64,000 nucleotides of DNA from an uncultured Alphaproteobacteria bacterium (GCA_934277545.1 CAKQUG010000008.1:1-64000); one strand, 5' to 3'; positions 34,669-43,994 are shown, numbered from the stretch's first letter. The notes: generated from the sequence alone by a model not told the origin. Made by a program: numbers and translations.

Positions 34669-35880
34669 ATGTTTTGGAATTATTTTCATAACCGCTTTGC
34701 AAAACTAGTGCAAAAAGGTACTACTGATGAAGTTTTTCAACTGATGGATTCAGACTATAAATTTTCGAAAAAAGCGCAAGAGGCTCTTATTTTACGCAAA
34801 AATGAAGCTGAGATAAGAGGCTATTTTATCAGGAAACGCGTTTTAAGCGATGAGAATCAAGTTCTTTTGATAGAACAGATGCCTTCAGAGATTTTCGATT
34901 TGATAGAACATCAATCTGTCTGCGACAAAGCTGCTGAAATGATTGTGCAAAATGGCAACAGCGACAATATAAAACTATTGCTGCATAATCAAAAAGTTCC
35001 CGAAAACGTTCAGAATGCTGTTATGAAACGAGACATTGAAGCTGAAATCAAGCATTTGCTTATCTTTCAGAGAGATATCTCAATCGGCGTCATTAAAATG
35101 GTTGCCGAGCACGGCCGTCTGGATGAAGCGGAAACATTGATGGATAATCATCGCGTTTTTGACATAATCGATCTTCGATGTCAAACAGCTACTACCTTGC
35201 TGCAGCTGAAAAATCGAATAGAGATAAAACGCAATGCAGAAATTGTCAACAAAGGAACTTCTCAAGAGATTATCCTGATGCTGAAATCATTGAAAAAAAA
35301 CATTAACTCTGTTTTAGATAAAGAAAGCCGTGACAAAATTATTTTACGCGGCAATTCTGAAGAAATCATCGCTTATTTGGATTGTGGCTTTTTACCTAGT
35401 GAAAAAGCCATCGTGTATTTGATTGACAATGGTTTTTATCAGCTTGCAGCGCGATGTCTGAACATTGATTGCGGCGGCTACATGCCTTTTACAGAAAAAA
35501 TCATTGCGGCTGTGCTTGAAAAAGGTGATGAGTTATTGGTTTTTGCTTTGCTTCGCCATAGCAACCAGCTATCTCATTTACTGAAACAAATGAAGAAGCA
35601 GGAATGGTTTGAAAAACAAATTCTTGCTCGCGGCTCTAAAGATGAAATTGCCTGTATGGCGCGGATTTATAAGGTTTCTAAATACACTGTTAATGAAATT
35701 TTGCACCGCAACATCGGACAAGAAATCAAAGCTTTGATTGACGGTAACAACATCAGCGACGCTTATATCTATAATTTAATAGACCTGAAGCGTTATGATT
35801 TACTTGAAAATTATGCTCGCTATGTTCAGAATAATCCGACTTTATATTTTTTAATCAAATGCCGGAAACGAAACATCTAA
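34669..35880 (+). CDS. Hypothetical 403-aa helical-repeat protein
   Basis: No known family recognised. The sequence is built from degenerate ~33-residue units with a recurring G-(T/N)-x-(D/E)E(I/V)xxL pattern: GTTDEVFQLMD, GNSDNIKLLLH, GRLDEAETLMD, GTSQEIILMLK, GNSEEIIAYLD, GSKDEIACMAR. Two helices per unit suggest an alpha-solenoid, of the kind used for protein binding. No signal peptide or membrane segment; the N-terminus (MFWNYFHNRFAKLV) is amphipathic. The ATG lacks a Shine-Dalgarno and is preceded by tatatcatt. It stands alone between a palindromic promoter and a terminator. Confidence 0.7.
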   Translation: MFWNYFHNRFAKLVQKGTTDEVFQLMDSDYKFSKKAQEALILRKNEAEIRGYFIRKRVLSDENQVLLIEQMPSEIFDLIEHQSVCDKAAEMIVQNGNSDNIKLLLHNQKVPENVQNAVMKRDIEAEIKHLLIFQRDISIGVIKMVAEHGRLDEAETLMDNHRVFDIIDLRCQTATTLLQLKNRIEIKRNAEIVNKGTSQEIILMLKSLKKNINSVLDKESRDKIILRGNSEEIIAYLDCGFLPSEKAIVYLIDNGFYQLAARCLNIDCGGYMPFTEKIIAAVLEKGDELLVFALLRHSNQLSHLLKQMKKQEWFEKQILARGSKDEIACMARIYKVSKYTVNEILHRNIGQEIKALIDGNNISDAYIYNLIDLKRYDLLENYARYVQNNPTLYFLIKCRKRNI

Positions 35881-35972
35881 ACTGCTTACAGAGCGCTTTT
35901 TTTTCAAGGCATCAGATTTTCTGATACATTTTATAAACAGCTGTTTGTTGTTTTTTGAATTGTAAAATATTA

Positions 35973-36009
35973 AACTCCCTTTCTGTTCATACAAAAAGGG
36001 AGTTTTTTT
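35973..36009 (+). terminator. Terminator
   Basis: Stem aactcccttt / aaagggagtt followed by seven T on the plus strand, 90 bp after the stop at 35880. Confidence 0.85.
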
Positions 36010-36044
36010 ATAAGTGCTTAATATCAAAGCCAAATCGAAAAAAT

Positions 36045-37385
36045 TTAAGCTGACTTTTTAGCTCCGGCTTCGCTGAAGTCATAAAGTTCTTCAACAGAAA
36101 CTTCTTTATCAGCCACATTAGCTTTTTCCAAAACATAATCAACGATTTTTTCTTCGTATGCAGGAGCTTTCAATGCTTCAACAGCGTCTTTATTCTTTAC
36201 ATAGTATTCAAAAACCATTTTTTCCTGTCCCGGGTAACGCTTAGCTTCATTCATAATAGCTTTGTTTACATCATCTGCAGACAGTTGCAATTTGGCGTCA
36301 GCACCGATTTCAGAAAGCAACAAACCCAATTTAACACGACGCAAAGCAATTTCTTTATATTCAGCCAAAATATCTTTTTCATCACGAGCTTTTTCACTTT
36401 CATCAAGCTGATTTTTAGCTTTAGCGTCTTGATATTGCTTTTCAATAGCGGAATATTCAGCGTCAATCAATTTTTGCGGAACATCAAAGTTATATTCTTT
36501 ATCCAAAGCATCCAACAAATCGCGTTTCAATTTAATGCGAGAAGTTGCATTGTAGTCTTCCAAAATACGAGCTTCAATTTTAGATTTCAAATCAGCCACA
36601 TCTTTTGCGCCCATAGATTTTGCAAATTCATCATTCAATTCCACCGGCTTATATTCGCGAATTTCTTTGATTGTTGTAACAAACAAAGCCTCTTTTCCAG
36701 CCAAATCTTTAGCGTGATAATCAGCAGGGAAAGTGGTTTTAACTTCAACGGTTTCACCGGCTTTTTTACCGATTAACTGGTCTTCATAGCCCGGAATAAA
36801 GGAATTAGAACCCAATTCTAACGGATAAGAATTGCCTTTTCCGCCCTGGAATTCAACACCATCAATAGAACCTACGAAATCAATAACGGCAATATCGCCT
36901 TTTTTAGCAGCTCTGTCTTCTTCTACTTTTGCAGAATCACGACGAGAATCTGTCATATATTTAACAGCTTTTTCAATTTCTTCGGCCGGAACTTTGGCAA
37001 CATATTTATTCAAAGTAATCTTAGAAAAATCACCTACTTTAATTTCCGGCAAAACTTCAACTTCTACCGTAAATTCAATATCTTTTCCGTCTTCAAATTT
37101 TTCAATTTTAATATCCGGAGTAACCGCCGGACGCAATTTGTTATCGCTAATAACCTGATTAACCGCATCGCGAATCATATCATCAAGAACTTCGCCTAAA
37201 ACGCTTGGACGATATTGTTTGTCAATCATAGCTTTTGGCGCATGACCTGCTCTAAATCCCGGTAATTTAATTTTTTTAGCAACCTGTTCCAATTTTTTAT
37301 CAACAGCATTGGCAAAATCAGCAGCAGCCAAAGTAACATTATACTTTTTATTCAAACCTTTTGCTTTTTCTTCTTTTACATTCAT
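36045..37385 (-). CDS. tig: Trigger factor
   Basis: 446 residues, the normal length. N-terminal ribosome-binding domain with the signature GFRAGHAPKAMIDKQY, a central FKBP-type PPIase domain (AAKKGDIAVIDFVGSIDG, FIPGYEDQLIGKKAGE), and a C-terminal helical chaperone domain. It binds nascent chains at the ribosome exit tunnel and assists folding. Located just downstream (minus strand) of tRNA-Leu. The usual clpP-clpX-lon genes do not follow within the window, which is a break from the common arrangement. Confidence 0.96.
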   Translation of the reverse strand: MNVKEEKAKGLNKKYNVTLAAADFANAVDKKLEQVAKKIKLPGFRAGHAPKAMIDKQYRPSVLGEVLDDMIRDAVNQVISDNKLRPAVTPDIKIEKFEDGKDIEFTVEVEVLPEIKVGDFSKITLNKYVAKVPAEEIEKAVKYMTDSRRDSAKVEEDRAAKKGDIAVIDFVGSIDGVEFQGGKGNSYPLELGSNSFIPGYEDQLIGKKAGETVEVKTTFPADYHAKDLAGKEALFVTTIKEIREYKPVELNDEFAKSMGAKDVADLKSKIEARILEDYNATSRIKLKRDLLDALDKEYNFDVPQKLIDAEYSAIEKQYQDAKAKNQLDESEKARDEKDILAEYKEIALRRVKLGLLLSEIGADAKLQLSADDVNKAIMNEAKRYPGQEKMVFEYYVKNKDAVEALKAPAYEEKIVDYVLEKANVADKEVSVEELYDFSEAGAKKSA

Positions 37386-37440
37386 TGTGATTTTCTCTAA
37401 AATAAATTGTTATTAACACAACACCACCAAAAAACAATGA

Positions 37441-37525
37441 TGGTGCGGGTAAAGAGACTCGAACTCTTAAGCCTCGCGGCACCAGATCCTAAGTCTGGCG
37501 TGTCTACCAATTTCACCATACCCGC
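37441..37525 (-). tRNA. tRNA-Leu (anticodon TAG)
   Basis: 85 nt on the minus strand. Acceptor GCGGGTA pairs with TACCCGC, discriminator A and an encoded CCA. The anticodon stem-loop CCAGA-CTTAGGA-TCTGG gives TAG. A long variable arm and TTCGAGT T-loop fit a class II tRNA-Leu. Confidence 0.95.
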
Positions 37526-37611
37526 GCTGGGATTATATCCCAATTACCGCGGATTAGAACATAAAACTTTTTATAAATCAAGCAATTTTTAGCACTTACT
37601 CCACAAAAATC

Positions 37612-37639
37612 TTGCAAATCGGCAAATTTTGTTTATAAC
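37612..37639 (+). promoter_or_regulatory. Predicted promoter of prfC
   Basis: TTGCAA (37612-37617), 16-bp spacer, TATAAC (37634-37639), embedded in a block shared with the gltX promoter. Confidence 0.6.
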
Positions 37640-37670
37640 AAGCACTAATAAATAAAGTACAGAGGAAAAT

Positions 37671-39260
37671 ATGCCAGAACAAATTGTCAATAAACGCAAA
37701 ACTTTTGCCATTATTTCACACCCGGACGCAGGTAAAACTACTTTAACCGAAAAATTGTTGCTGTTCGGCGGCGCAATTCAGCAAGCCGGAGCCGTTAAAG
37801 CCAGAGGCGAAAACCGCCACGCTCATTCCGACTGGATGAAAGTGGAACAAGAACGCGGTATTTCAGTAGCTTCTTCCGTGATGAATTTCAATTATAATAA
37901 CATCACATTTAATTTACTGGACACTCCTGGACACGAAGACTTTTCCGAAGATACTTACCGTGTTTTAACTGCTGTTGATTCGGCTGTAATGGTGCTGGAT
38001 TCCGCCAAAGGTATTGAAACTCAAACAAAAAAGCTGTTTGAAGTCTGCCGTTTGCGCAATATCCCGATTATTACCTTTATCAACAAATTGGACCGCGAAG
38101 GCCTTGATCCTTTTGAATTATTAGACGACATTGAAAAAACTTTGGCTCTTGATGTTACTCCGGCCAGCTGGCCGATTGGCAGCGGTAAAGATTTTTTGGG
38201 CTGTTATGATTTGATTAACGATCAACTGATTTTAATGAATAAAAACGGTTCTAAATCGCTGATTAACGACACTATTGAAACCTGTAAAGGCTTAGATGAC
38301 CCGAAACTTGACATGCTATTGCCGGCTCACGCCGTAAAAAAACTGCGCGAAGATGTGGAAATGGTACGCGAGCTCTGTCCGGCGTTTGATTTAGAGTTAT
38401 ACTTAGCCGGCGCCCTAACTCCGGTATTTTTCGGCAGTGCCGTCAACAATTTCGGCGTACGCGAAGTATTAAACGGTTTGCATAAATTTGCGCCATCTCC
38501 TCGTCCTCAGCCAAGTGCCGAACGCGTGGTTAACGCCGACGAAAAGAAAGTTACCGGCTTTGTCTTTAAAATTCAAGCCAACATGGACCCTAAACACCGC
38601 GACCGCATTGCTTTTATGCGTATTTGTTCCGGTCATTTTAAACGCGGCATGAGTCTGTTACAGGTTCGCACCGGTAAAGATATTAAAGTGCCGACACCGG
38701 TTATGTTTTTGGCGCAAGAACGAGAACTTGCCGAAGATGCTTACGCCGGCGATATTATAGGTATTCCTAACCACGGACAGCTGCGTATCGGCGATACATT
38801 GACTGAAGGCGAAAAACTGCATTATACGGGAATTCCGAGTTTTGCTCCGGAACTTTTGAAATCCGTCCGCGCTAAAGATCCGTTAAAATCCAAACACCTG
38901 GCTAACGCTTTGCAGCAAATTGCCGAAGAAGGCGGTGCCAGCATTTTCAAGCCTATTGTCGGTTCTGAATATATTGTCGGCGTGGTCGGCGCGCTGCAAT
39001 TTGAAGTTATCGCTGACCGTCTGCGCACCGAATTTAATATTGATGTGATTTTCGAACCTACTCAATATTATACGGCACGTTGGGTCAGCAGTACGGACAA
39101 AGCGGAATTGGAAAAATTTTATAACACCAATCAGCTGAACATTGCCGACGATTATGACGGCGAAAAAGTCTTTTTAGCCCGCAACGCTTGGCATTTGGGC
39201 AAAATCAAAGAAGATTTCCCGCATTTGGAACTGCATAAAACCCGCGAACAGGTATTTTAA
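37671..39260 (+). CDS. prfC: Peptide chain release factor 3
   Basis: 529 residues, a translational GTPase. G1 SHPDAGKTTLTEKLL, the GISVASSVM switch region, G3 DTPGHEDFSEDTYR and G4 NKLDREG; a C-terminal RF3 domain follows. RF3 removes RF1 and RF2 from the ribosome after peptide release and takes part in post-peptidyl-transfer quality control. Start ATG at 37671 has an AGAGGAAAA Shine-Dalgarno. Confidence 0.97.
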   Translation: MPEQIVNKRKTFAIISHPDAGKTTLTEKLLLFGGAIQQAGAVKARGENRHAHSDWMKVEQERGISVASSVMNFNYNNITFNLLDTPGHEDFSEDTYRVLTAVDSAVMVLDSAKGIETQTKKLFEVCRLRNIPIITFINKLDREGLDPFELLDDIEKTLALDVTPASWPIGSGKDFLGCYDLINDQLILMNKNGSKSLINDTIETCKGLDDPKLDMLLPAHAVKKLREDVEMVRELCPAFDLELYLAGALTPVFFGSAVNNFGVREVLNGLHKFAPSPRPQPSAERVVNADEKKVTGFVFKIQANMDPKHRDRIAFMRICSGHFKRGMSLLQVRTGKDIKVPTPVMFLAQERELAEDAYAGDIIGIPNHGQLRIGDTLTEGEKLHYTGIPSFAPELLKSVRAKDPLKSKHLANALQQIAEEGGASIFKPIVGSEYIVGVVGALQFEVIADRLRTEFNIDVIFEPTQYYTARWVSSTDKAELEKFYNTNQLNIADDYDGEKVFLARNAWHLGKIKEDFPHLELHKTREQVF

Positions 39261-39282
39261 TTTATTATCTGTTAAGAAATTC

Positions 39283-39319
39283 AAAGCAAACCTTGCGTTT
39301 TTTCGGGGTTTGCTTTAAT
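39283..39319 (+). terminator. Terminator after prfC
   Basis: Stem aaagcaaacc / ggtttgcttt with a T-rich loop; the tail is weak in T. Confidence 0.55.
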
Positions 39320-39362
39320 GTTTTAAAATAAATATGGTCAGTAAATTATAGGAGATAAACTG

Positions 39363-41075
39363 ATGAAGTTTGCAGCAGGTTTAATCAAAATTTTCAGCGG
39401 AATACTGTCCGCCTTTGTTTTTGGCGCATTTTTGTACTATACCTATCAATATCAAATTACCAAAGACGCCGACAATTTGTTTACGGCAAATTTGGCGCTG
39501 GCGGTGTTTTTAATTTCGTCCGTAACCTTTGCCCTGCTTTTTGTTTTGTTTGATGTCTACCAAAACAAAAATACCGAAAGCGAACTGGCAAAATTGCTTA
39601 AAGGCGCGGATTTAACCAAAAACAGCGAAAACAGCAACATTACCGACCTACTGGTTAAAATAGCCTCGTTCAACAACCAAACCAACCAGCTTTTAGACCA
39701 CCGCCTGACTGAAATCAACACCGGATTAAGCTCGTTAAACAACAGTTCAGAAGTCAACAGCACTAATTTTCAATCATCATTAGAGCAGCTGACAGCTATA
39801 TGCGGCGAAATTTCACAATATGTGGACAACATCAAAAACGAAAACACCAAAGAAAATCAGCGTAACGCCGGGCACAACGGCAACTTTGATGTGTTGGTGG
39901 CAACGGTTTCCCGCTTGAGTTCTGACTTGAACGACTTAAACGGACGTTTGCTGGATGTTGTTAATCAAATCAGCAAAAACGTTACGACCAGTATTCAAAG
40001 CCATACCGATATAGACAATGAAATCAAGAATTTATTAAAAGAAATTCTTATGGCTAAAACCGGTGAAACTACGGCTTCGGCATTGCCGGTTTCTGAGCCT
40101 GCGGCTGATGTTGCCGCCGTTGAATACGAGGACAAAAACGAACCTGCTCCGCAGTCTGTAGCCGATTTTTATAAAGAACGATTTAAGGACATAAAAGAAA
40201 ATCAAGAAGAGCAAGCAGAAGCCGCGCCGGATGAAGTTACGGATGACTCCGAAATTTTGCAAGGCAACGAACAACGTATTGACAACCTGCTTAACACGCC
40301 GGAACAAACTGAAACTTTCGCGCCGCAGCCGCTGGATTTAACCGAACCGCAAGAAGATGCGCAAGCCGAAAAGCAAGCAGCTGATGAAACTACGGAAATT
40401 AAAGAAAAAGAACCGTGGAATGCCACTCTTGACAAAGAAATTTCCGAAGCAGAACAAGAATATATGCCGCAGCCTGCCGAAGATAACGATTCTGCATCAG
40501 AACAAAACTCTTTTGCCGAACCGATTGTTAATAATTTTGACAATACGGCTGAGCCTGTTTTTTCAAATACGCCGGTTACTGATGAAACCGTAGATACTCC
40601 GCTTGATTTTGATGTAAATACCGACATTTCCGACAGCTTTGAATTACCAACCGAATCTGAAACACCTGCTTCGTCAGTTCAGCCGAATTATTCTGCGGAA
40701 TCTAAAACTGAACCGTACTTTGAACAACCGGTTGCAGCAGTTGCTTCCGAACCGGCTCCGGCAAGTGATTTTTCATTGGCGGCCAGCGACCCGTTTAATC
40801 CGTCGCCGGAACATTTTGAAGATTTGAAACAAGCGGTACAAACAAGCGACGCAGATTCGGTATCTCTTGATTTACAGGATGAAGAACCGGTTTCGATGGA
40901 TTTACCGAATGAAGAAAGCAATGTCAAACTTGATGATATTTTCAACGATGATTTTGCCAATGAAATGGCAAACTTAGACATTTTGAAGGATGATAACAAT
41001 AACAAAAACACGGGAGAAATCTCGGTAGAAGATTTGCTTGCCGACGACAACGACCCATACAATCCCAATAAATAA
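39363..41075 (+). CDS. Hypothetical membrane protein with long acidic low-complexity tail
   Basis: 570 residues. Two N-terminal membrane helices (about residues 5-27 and 40-65), then a coiled-coil-prone segment (residues ~75-220, with LTKNSENSNITDLLVKI and LNDLNGRLLDVVNQISKNV), then ~340 residues of acidic Glu/Pro/Ala/Asp low complexity with recurring EP(A/V) and DLP units, ending in a short helical acidic motif (LDDIFNDDFANEMANLDIL). The layout suggests a membrane-anchored scaffold with a disordered cytoplasmic tail that recruits partners, but no family is recognised. It is monocistronic with a terminator at 41101. Confidence 0.75.
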   Translation: MKFAAGLIKIFSGILSAFVFGAFLYYTYQYQITKDADNLFTANLALAVFLISSVTFALLFVLFDVYQNKNTESELAKLLKGADLTKNSENSNITDLLVKIASFNNQTNQLLDHRLTEINTGLSSLNNSSEVNSTNFQSSLEQLTAICGEISQYVDNIKNENTKENQRNAGHNGNFDVLVATVSRLSSDLNDLNGRLLDVVNQISKNVTTSIQSHTDIDNEIKNLLKEILMAKTGETTASALPVSEPAADVAAVEYEDKNEPAPQSVADFYKERFKDIKENQEEQAEAAPDEVTDDSEILQGNEQRIDNLLNTPEQTETFAPQPLDLTEPQEDAQAEKQAADETTEIKEKEPWNATLDKEISEAEQEYMPQPAEDNDSASEQNSFAEPIVNNFDNTAEPVFSNTPVTDETVDTPLDFDVNTDISDSFELPTESETPASSVQPNYSAESKTEPYFEQPVAAVASEPAPASDFSLAASDPFNPSPEHFEDLKQAVQTSDADSVSLDLQDEEPVSMDLPNEESNVKLDDIFNDDFANEMANLDILKDDNNNKNTGEISVEDLLADDNDPYNPNK

Positions 41076-41100
41076 CTTCCTTAATTAAATTATTGCAAAC

Positions 41101-41139
41101 AAAAAAATACAGTGCTATCTTAGCGCTGTATTTTTTATT
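41101..41139 (+). terminator. Terminator
   Basis: Stem aaaaatacagtgct / agcgctgtattttt (one mismatch) followed by T. Confidence 0.85.
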
Positions 41140-41167
41140 TTGATGTTTCATTTTTAATATAATCATT

Positions 41168-42598
41168 ATGGAAAAATTTGCTTATAATCCAAAGTCTTCC
41201 AAGGCTGAGGAATTTATCTCGCATGACGAAATCTACGCCACGCTTGACTATGCCGACCAAAACAAAAACAACCTTGCTTTAATTCGGCAGATTCTTGACA
41301 AAGCCGAACTGGAAAAAGGTTTGACACACCGCGAGGCTTCGGTTTTGCTGGCTTGCGACAATCCGGAAATTGAAGCGGAAATTTTTGCGCTGGCCGAGCG
41401 TATAAAACAAAACTACTACGGCAACCGCATTGTGCTTTTCGCTCCGCTCTATCTTTCCAACTATTGCGTAAACAGCTGCGTTTACTGCCCTTATCATGTC
41501 AAAAACAAGCATATCTTCCGCAAAAAGATGACACAGGATGAAATACGCCGGGAAGTTATTGCTTTGCAGGATATGGGACATAAGCGCTTGGCGTTGGAAT
41601 TGGGAGAAGACCCGGTAAACAATCCGATTGAATACGTTTTGGAAAGTATCAAGACTATTTACGGTATCAAGCACAAAAACGGAGCAATCCGCCGCGTCAA
41701 TGTCAATATTGCCGCCACCACGGTAGAAAATTATGCCAAACTGCACCAAGCAGGTATCGGCACCTACATTCTGTTCCAAGAAACCTATAACAAGGAATCT
41801 TACGAACAACTGCACCCGAAAGGCCCTAAGCACGACTATGCTTGGCATACCGAGGCTATGGACAGAGCCATGCTGGGCGGAATTGACGACGTCGGGCTTG
41901 GTGTTTTGTTTGGTTTGTCAACCTATCGTTACGAATTTAGCGGTTTGTTGATGCACGCCGAACATCTGGAAGCCGTTTTCGGGGTCGGTCCGCACACTAT
42001 CAGCGTCCCTCGCCTGCGTGCGGCAGATGATATTGACCCGAGTCAATTCAGCAACTGCGTGCCGGATAATATTTTTGCTAAAATCGTAGCTTTAATCCGC
42101 ATTGCCGTGCCTTATACCGGAATGATTGTTTCTACCCGCGAAAGCCAAAAAACGCGCGAACAGGTTTTGAAACTCGGTATTTCACAAATTTCCGGCGGCT
42201 CTAAAACCTCTGTCGGCGGCTATGCAAAACCGGAAGCAGATGATGAACGTTCCGAGCAGTTTGAAGTTGAAGACACTCGTTCGCTTGATGAGGTTATCAA
42301 CTGGCTGATGCTGATGGGTTATGTGCCGAGTTTCTGCACCGCCTGCTATCGTTCAGGACGCACCGGAGACCGCTTTATGGAACTTTGCAAAGCCAAGCAA
42401 ATTCACAATTGCTGCCATCCTAACGCGCTTATGACCTTGGAAGAGTTTTTGACCGATTATGCTTCGGCAGAAACCAAAGCCATCGGCGAAAAACTGATTG
42501 ACAGCGAACTAAAAACATTTCCGCCCAAACTTGCCGCGGCTATTCTGGAAAGATTGGAAAAAATCCGCAGCAATCAGGGAAATGATTTCTACTTTTAA
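41168..42598 (+). CDS. hydG: [FeFe]-hydrogenase maturase HydG (radical SAM tyrosine lyase)
   Basis: 476 residues. The N-terminal radical SAM motif CX3CX2C is at C100, C104 and C107 (CVNSCVYCPYH). The C-terminal auxiliary cluster motif CX2CX22C (CTACYRSG ... CCHP) separates HydG from ThiH. Other HydG sequences are EDPVNNPIEYVLE, FQETYNKESYEQLHP and QISGGSKTSVGGY. It cleaves tyrosine to make the CO and CN ligands of the hydrogenase H-cluster. HydE is 28 kb away at 12032-13033; hydF and hydA are not in the window. No Shine-Dalgarno; the ATG follows taatataatcatt. Confidence 0.96.
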   Translation: MEKFAYNPKSSKAEEFISHDEIYATLDYADQNKNNLALIRQILDKAELEKGLTHREASVLLACDNPEIEAEIFALAERIKQNYYGNRIVLFAPLYLSNYCVNSCVYCPYHVKNKHIFRKKMTQDEIRREVIALQDMGHKRLALELGEDPVNNPIEYVLESIKTIYGIKHKNGAIRRVNVNIAATTVENYAKLHQAGIGTYILFQETYNKESYEQLHPKGPKHDYAWHTEAMDRAMLGGIDDVGLGVLFGLSTYRYEFSGLLMHAEHLEAVFGVGPHTISVPRLRAADDIDPSQFSNCVPDNIFAKIVALIRIAVPYTGMIVSTRESQKTREQVLKLGISQISGGSKTSVGGYAKPEADDERSEQFEVEDTRSLDEVINWLMLMGYVPSFCTACYRSGRTGDRFMELCKAKQIHNCCHPNALMTLEEFLTDYASAETKAIGEKLIDSELKTFPPKLAAAILERLEKIRSNQGNDFYF

Positions 42599-42603
42599 CC
42601 TGT

Positions 42604-42643
42604 AAAAAAATCCGCCTGCTTTTATAACAGACGGATTTTTTAT
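42604..42643 (+). terminator. Terminator after hydG (bidirectional)
   Basis: Stem aaaaatccgcctg / cagacggattttt between convergent stops at 42598 and 42646. Confidence 0.85.
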
Positions 42644-42645
42644 TG

Positions 42646-43548
42646 CTACTCGCAAGCCTTATGCTCTGGCATGGCTAAATATTTTTGATATTCATTCGCC
42701 GAATATTCATCAACATACGCCGCAATTTTGGCGTTGGCATTTTGCTGTTTCTTTACCAAATTCCAAACTTCAGCACTCAAATAAGGTTGCATTTTTGCGT
42801 ATGGAATTACAAAAGCAACCATACCATCGGCATAGCTGGCAATTTCATATTGCTGATAGGCAAAACCGACACCGCTGTCCGTTAAAAACGGCTTGCTTGC
42901 CGGCAGAGGTAAATTGTTCACATCCACTTCACCAAACACCGCGTCTTGCAGTTTTTCCGGCTGAAATTCACATTGATAAACAGCGGCTTTCTGCGTGCTG
43001 AAATAAGCAGAAACCCCTTGCTTCAACAATTGTTTAAATTCGTTAGAAGACACTCTTTCATTCAGTATATGTTCATTAAGCAGCACACCATCTGATTTAC
43101 GGATACTCGCAGCACCCCATTCAGGCATTCCGTGCGCTCCGCCCGTAAACACATATGCATTTTTTTCATAAGTTATAAATCGAGGAGTTTGAACAACAAC
43201 TTTTACATTTGCAGTATAAGTTGATTTAAATGTCTGAACATAATCTTCAGCAGGATAATCTTCAGCAGGAGCGGTTGTCAATTCAGCCGTCTTTTCTGCG
43301 ACAAACTGCTGCAAAAATTTTTTTCCGTCATTTAATTGCCCTTTGTAATCTGCAATAAGCAAATCCGCAACATGCTGACGAATAGAATTAAGCGCAGTAT
43401 CATCGCCTTTTTGCGGATATTCCATTTCAACTGTAACCTGTACATTTTCATTTCCTTTAGAAATGCCGTATTTTTCAGTTGTTATGGTATTATCATTATG
43501 ACATGCCGCCACAGCCAGTATAAACACTGCGCTCAAAATTCTATTCAT
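42646..43548 (-). CDS. Lipoprotein with DUF4163/DUF3298 (RsiV-like) domains
   Basis: 300 residues. Lipoprotein signal peptide MNRILSAVFILAVAAC with lipobox AVAAC. The N-terminal domain (about residues 35-150) ends in YVFTGGAHGMPEWG, the DUF4163 hallmark. The C-terminal domain has GFAYQQYEIASYADGMVAFVIPY, the DUF3298 hallmark. The same pair forms the lysozyme-binding part of the Gram-positive anti-sigma factor RsiV; in Gram-negative bacteria it occurs in periplasmic lipoproteins of unknown role, possibly lysozyme or muropeptide binding. Shine-Dalgarno AAGGAG. Confidence 0.85.
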   Translation of the reverse strand: MNRILSAVFILAVAACHNDNTITTEKYGISKGNENVQVTVEMEYPQKGDDTALNSIRQHVADLLIADYKGQLNDGKKFLQQFVAEKTAELTTAPAEDYPAEDYVQTFKSTYTANVKVVVQTPRFITYEKNAYVFTGGAHGMPEWGAASIRKSDGVLLNEHILNERVSSNEFKQLLKQGVSAYFSTQKAAVYQCEFQPEKLQDAVFGEVDVNNLPLPASKPFLTDSGVGFAYQQYEIASYADGMVAFVIPYAKMQPYLSAEVWNLVKKQQNANAKIAAYVDEYSANEYQKYLAMPEHKACE

Positions 43549-43602
43549 ATATTTTCTCCTTGTTCATTATATATTTTTATAATAATAAGTCTGCCAAATT
43601 AA

Positions 43603-43666
43603 ATGTCAATATTTATAAAAAAAATGTCAATATATCTATTGACAAGTCAAAAAATGATGCTATTTT
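43603..43666 (+). promoter_or_regulatory. Promoter with repeated ATGTCAATAT motif
   Basis: TTGACA (43639-43644), 16-bp spacer, TATTTT (43661-43666). Upstream, atgtcaatat occurs twice (near 43604 and 43625), facing TTGACA in inverted orientation, like the arms at 10340 and 11046. Confidence 0.5.
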
Positions 43667-43723
43667 ACAGCCGTTTTGCAATTATTTTTTAATTATTTTT
43701 CACAATAAAAATTTTTTATCATT

Positions 43724-43939
43724 ATGGAATTAAAAGCAATTTTCGGAGTTAGCGTGTTAGTCGTATTTATTGTTATCGCCGTTGTCGGAATTATCCTCAA
43801 CCGCAAAGAATGTCGCCGCGTCTCCATTTCACACCCCAAGCAAGTCGGTGATTTTACCAAAGGATATATATGTATATATTCCGTTTTGATTATCGCCACC
43901 GGTTTTATACTTGCTAAAGCAGGATTTTTCGGCTGCTGA
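43724..43939 (+). CDS. Small two-helix membrane protein, 71 aa
   Basis: Two membrane helices (about residues 6-25 and 46-64) flank a short basic segment (NRKECRRVSISHPKQVGDF). Layout, length and the region before the second helix (GDFTKGYICIYSVLI) match the 72-aa protein at 44058-44276 (GNFMVCYLILCVI), so they are diverged paralogues. No family recognised. Its promoter, terminator and in-frame AT-rich start support it as a real gene. No Shine-Dalgarno; the ATG follows ttttatcatt. Confidence 0.65.
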   Translation: MELKAIFGVSVLVVFIVIAVVGIILNRKECRRVSISHPKQVGDFTKGYICIYSVLIIATGFILAKAGFFGC

Positions 43940-43946
43940 GGAATTT

Positions 43947-43990
43947 GCCTTGGAAACTTATAATTGTTCCAAGGCCATTTTTTTTATTCT
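43947..43990 (+). terminator. Terminator after the 71-aa gene
   Basis: Stem ccttggaa (43948-43955) / ttccaagg (43967-43974) followed by a T-run. Confidence 0.8.
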
Positions 43991-43994
43991 TTTA

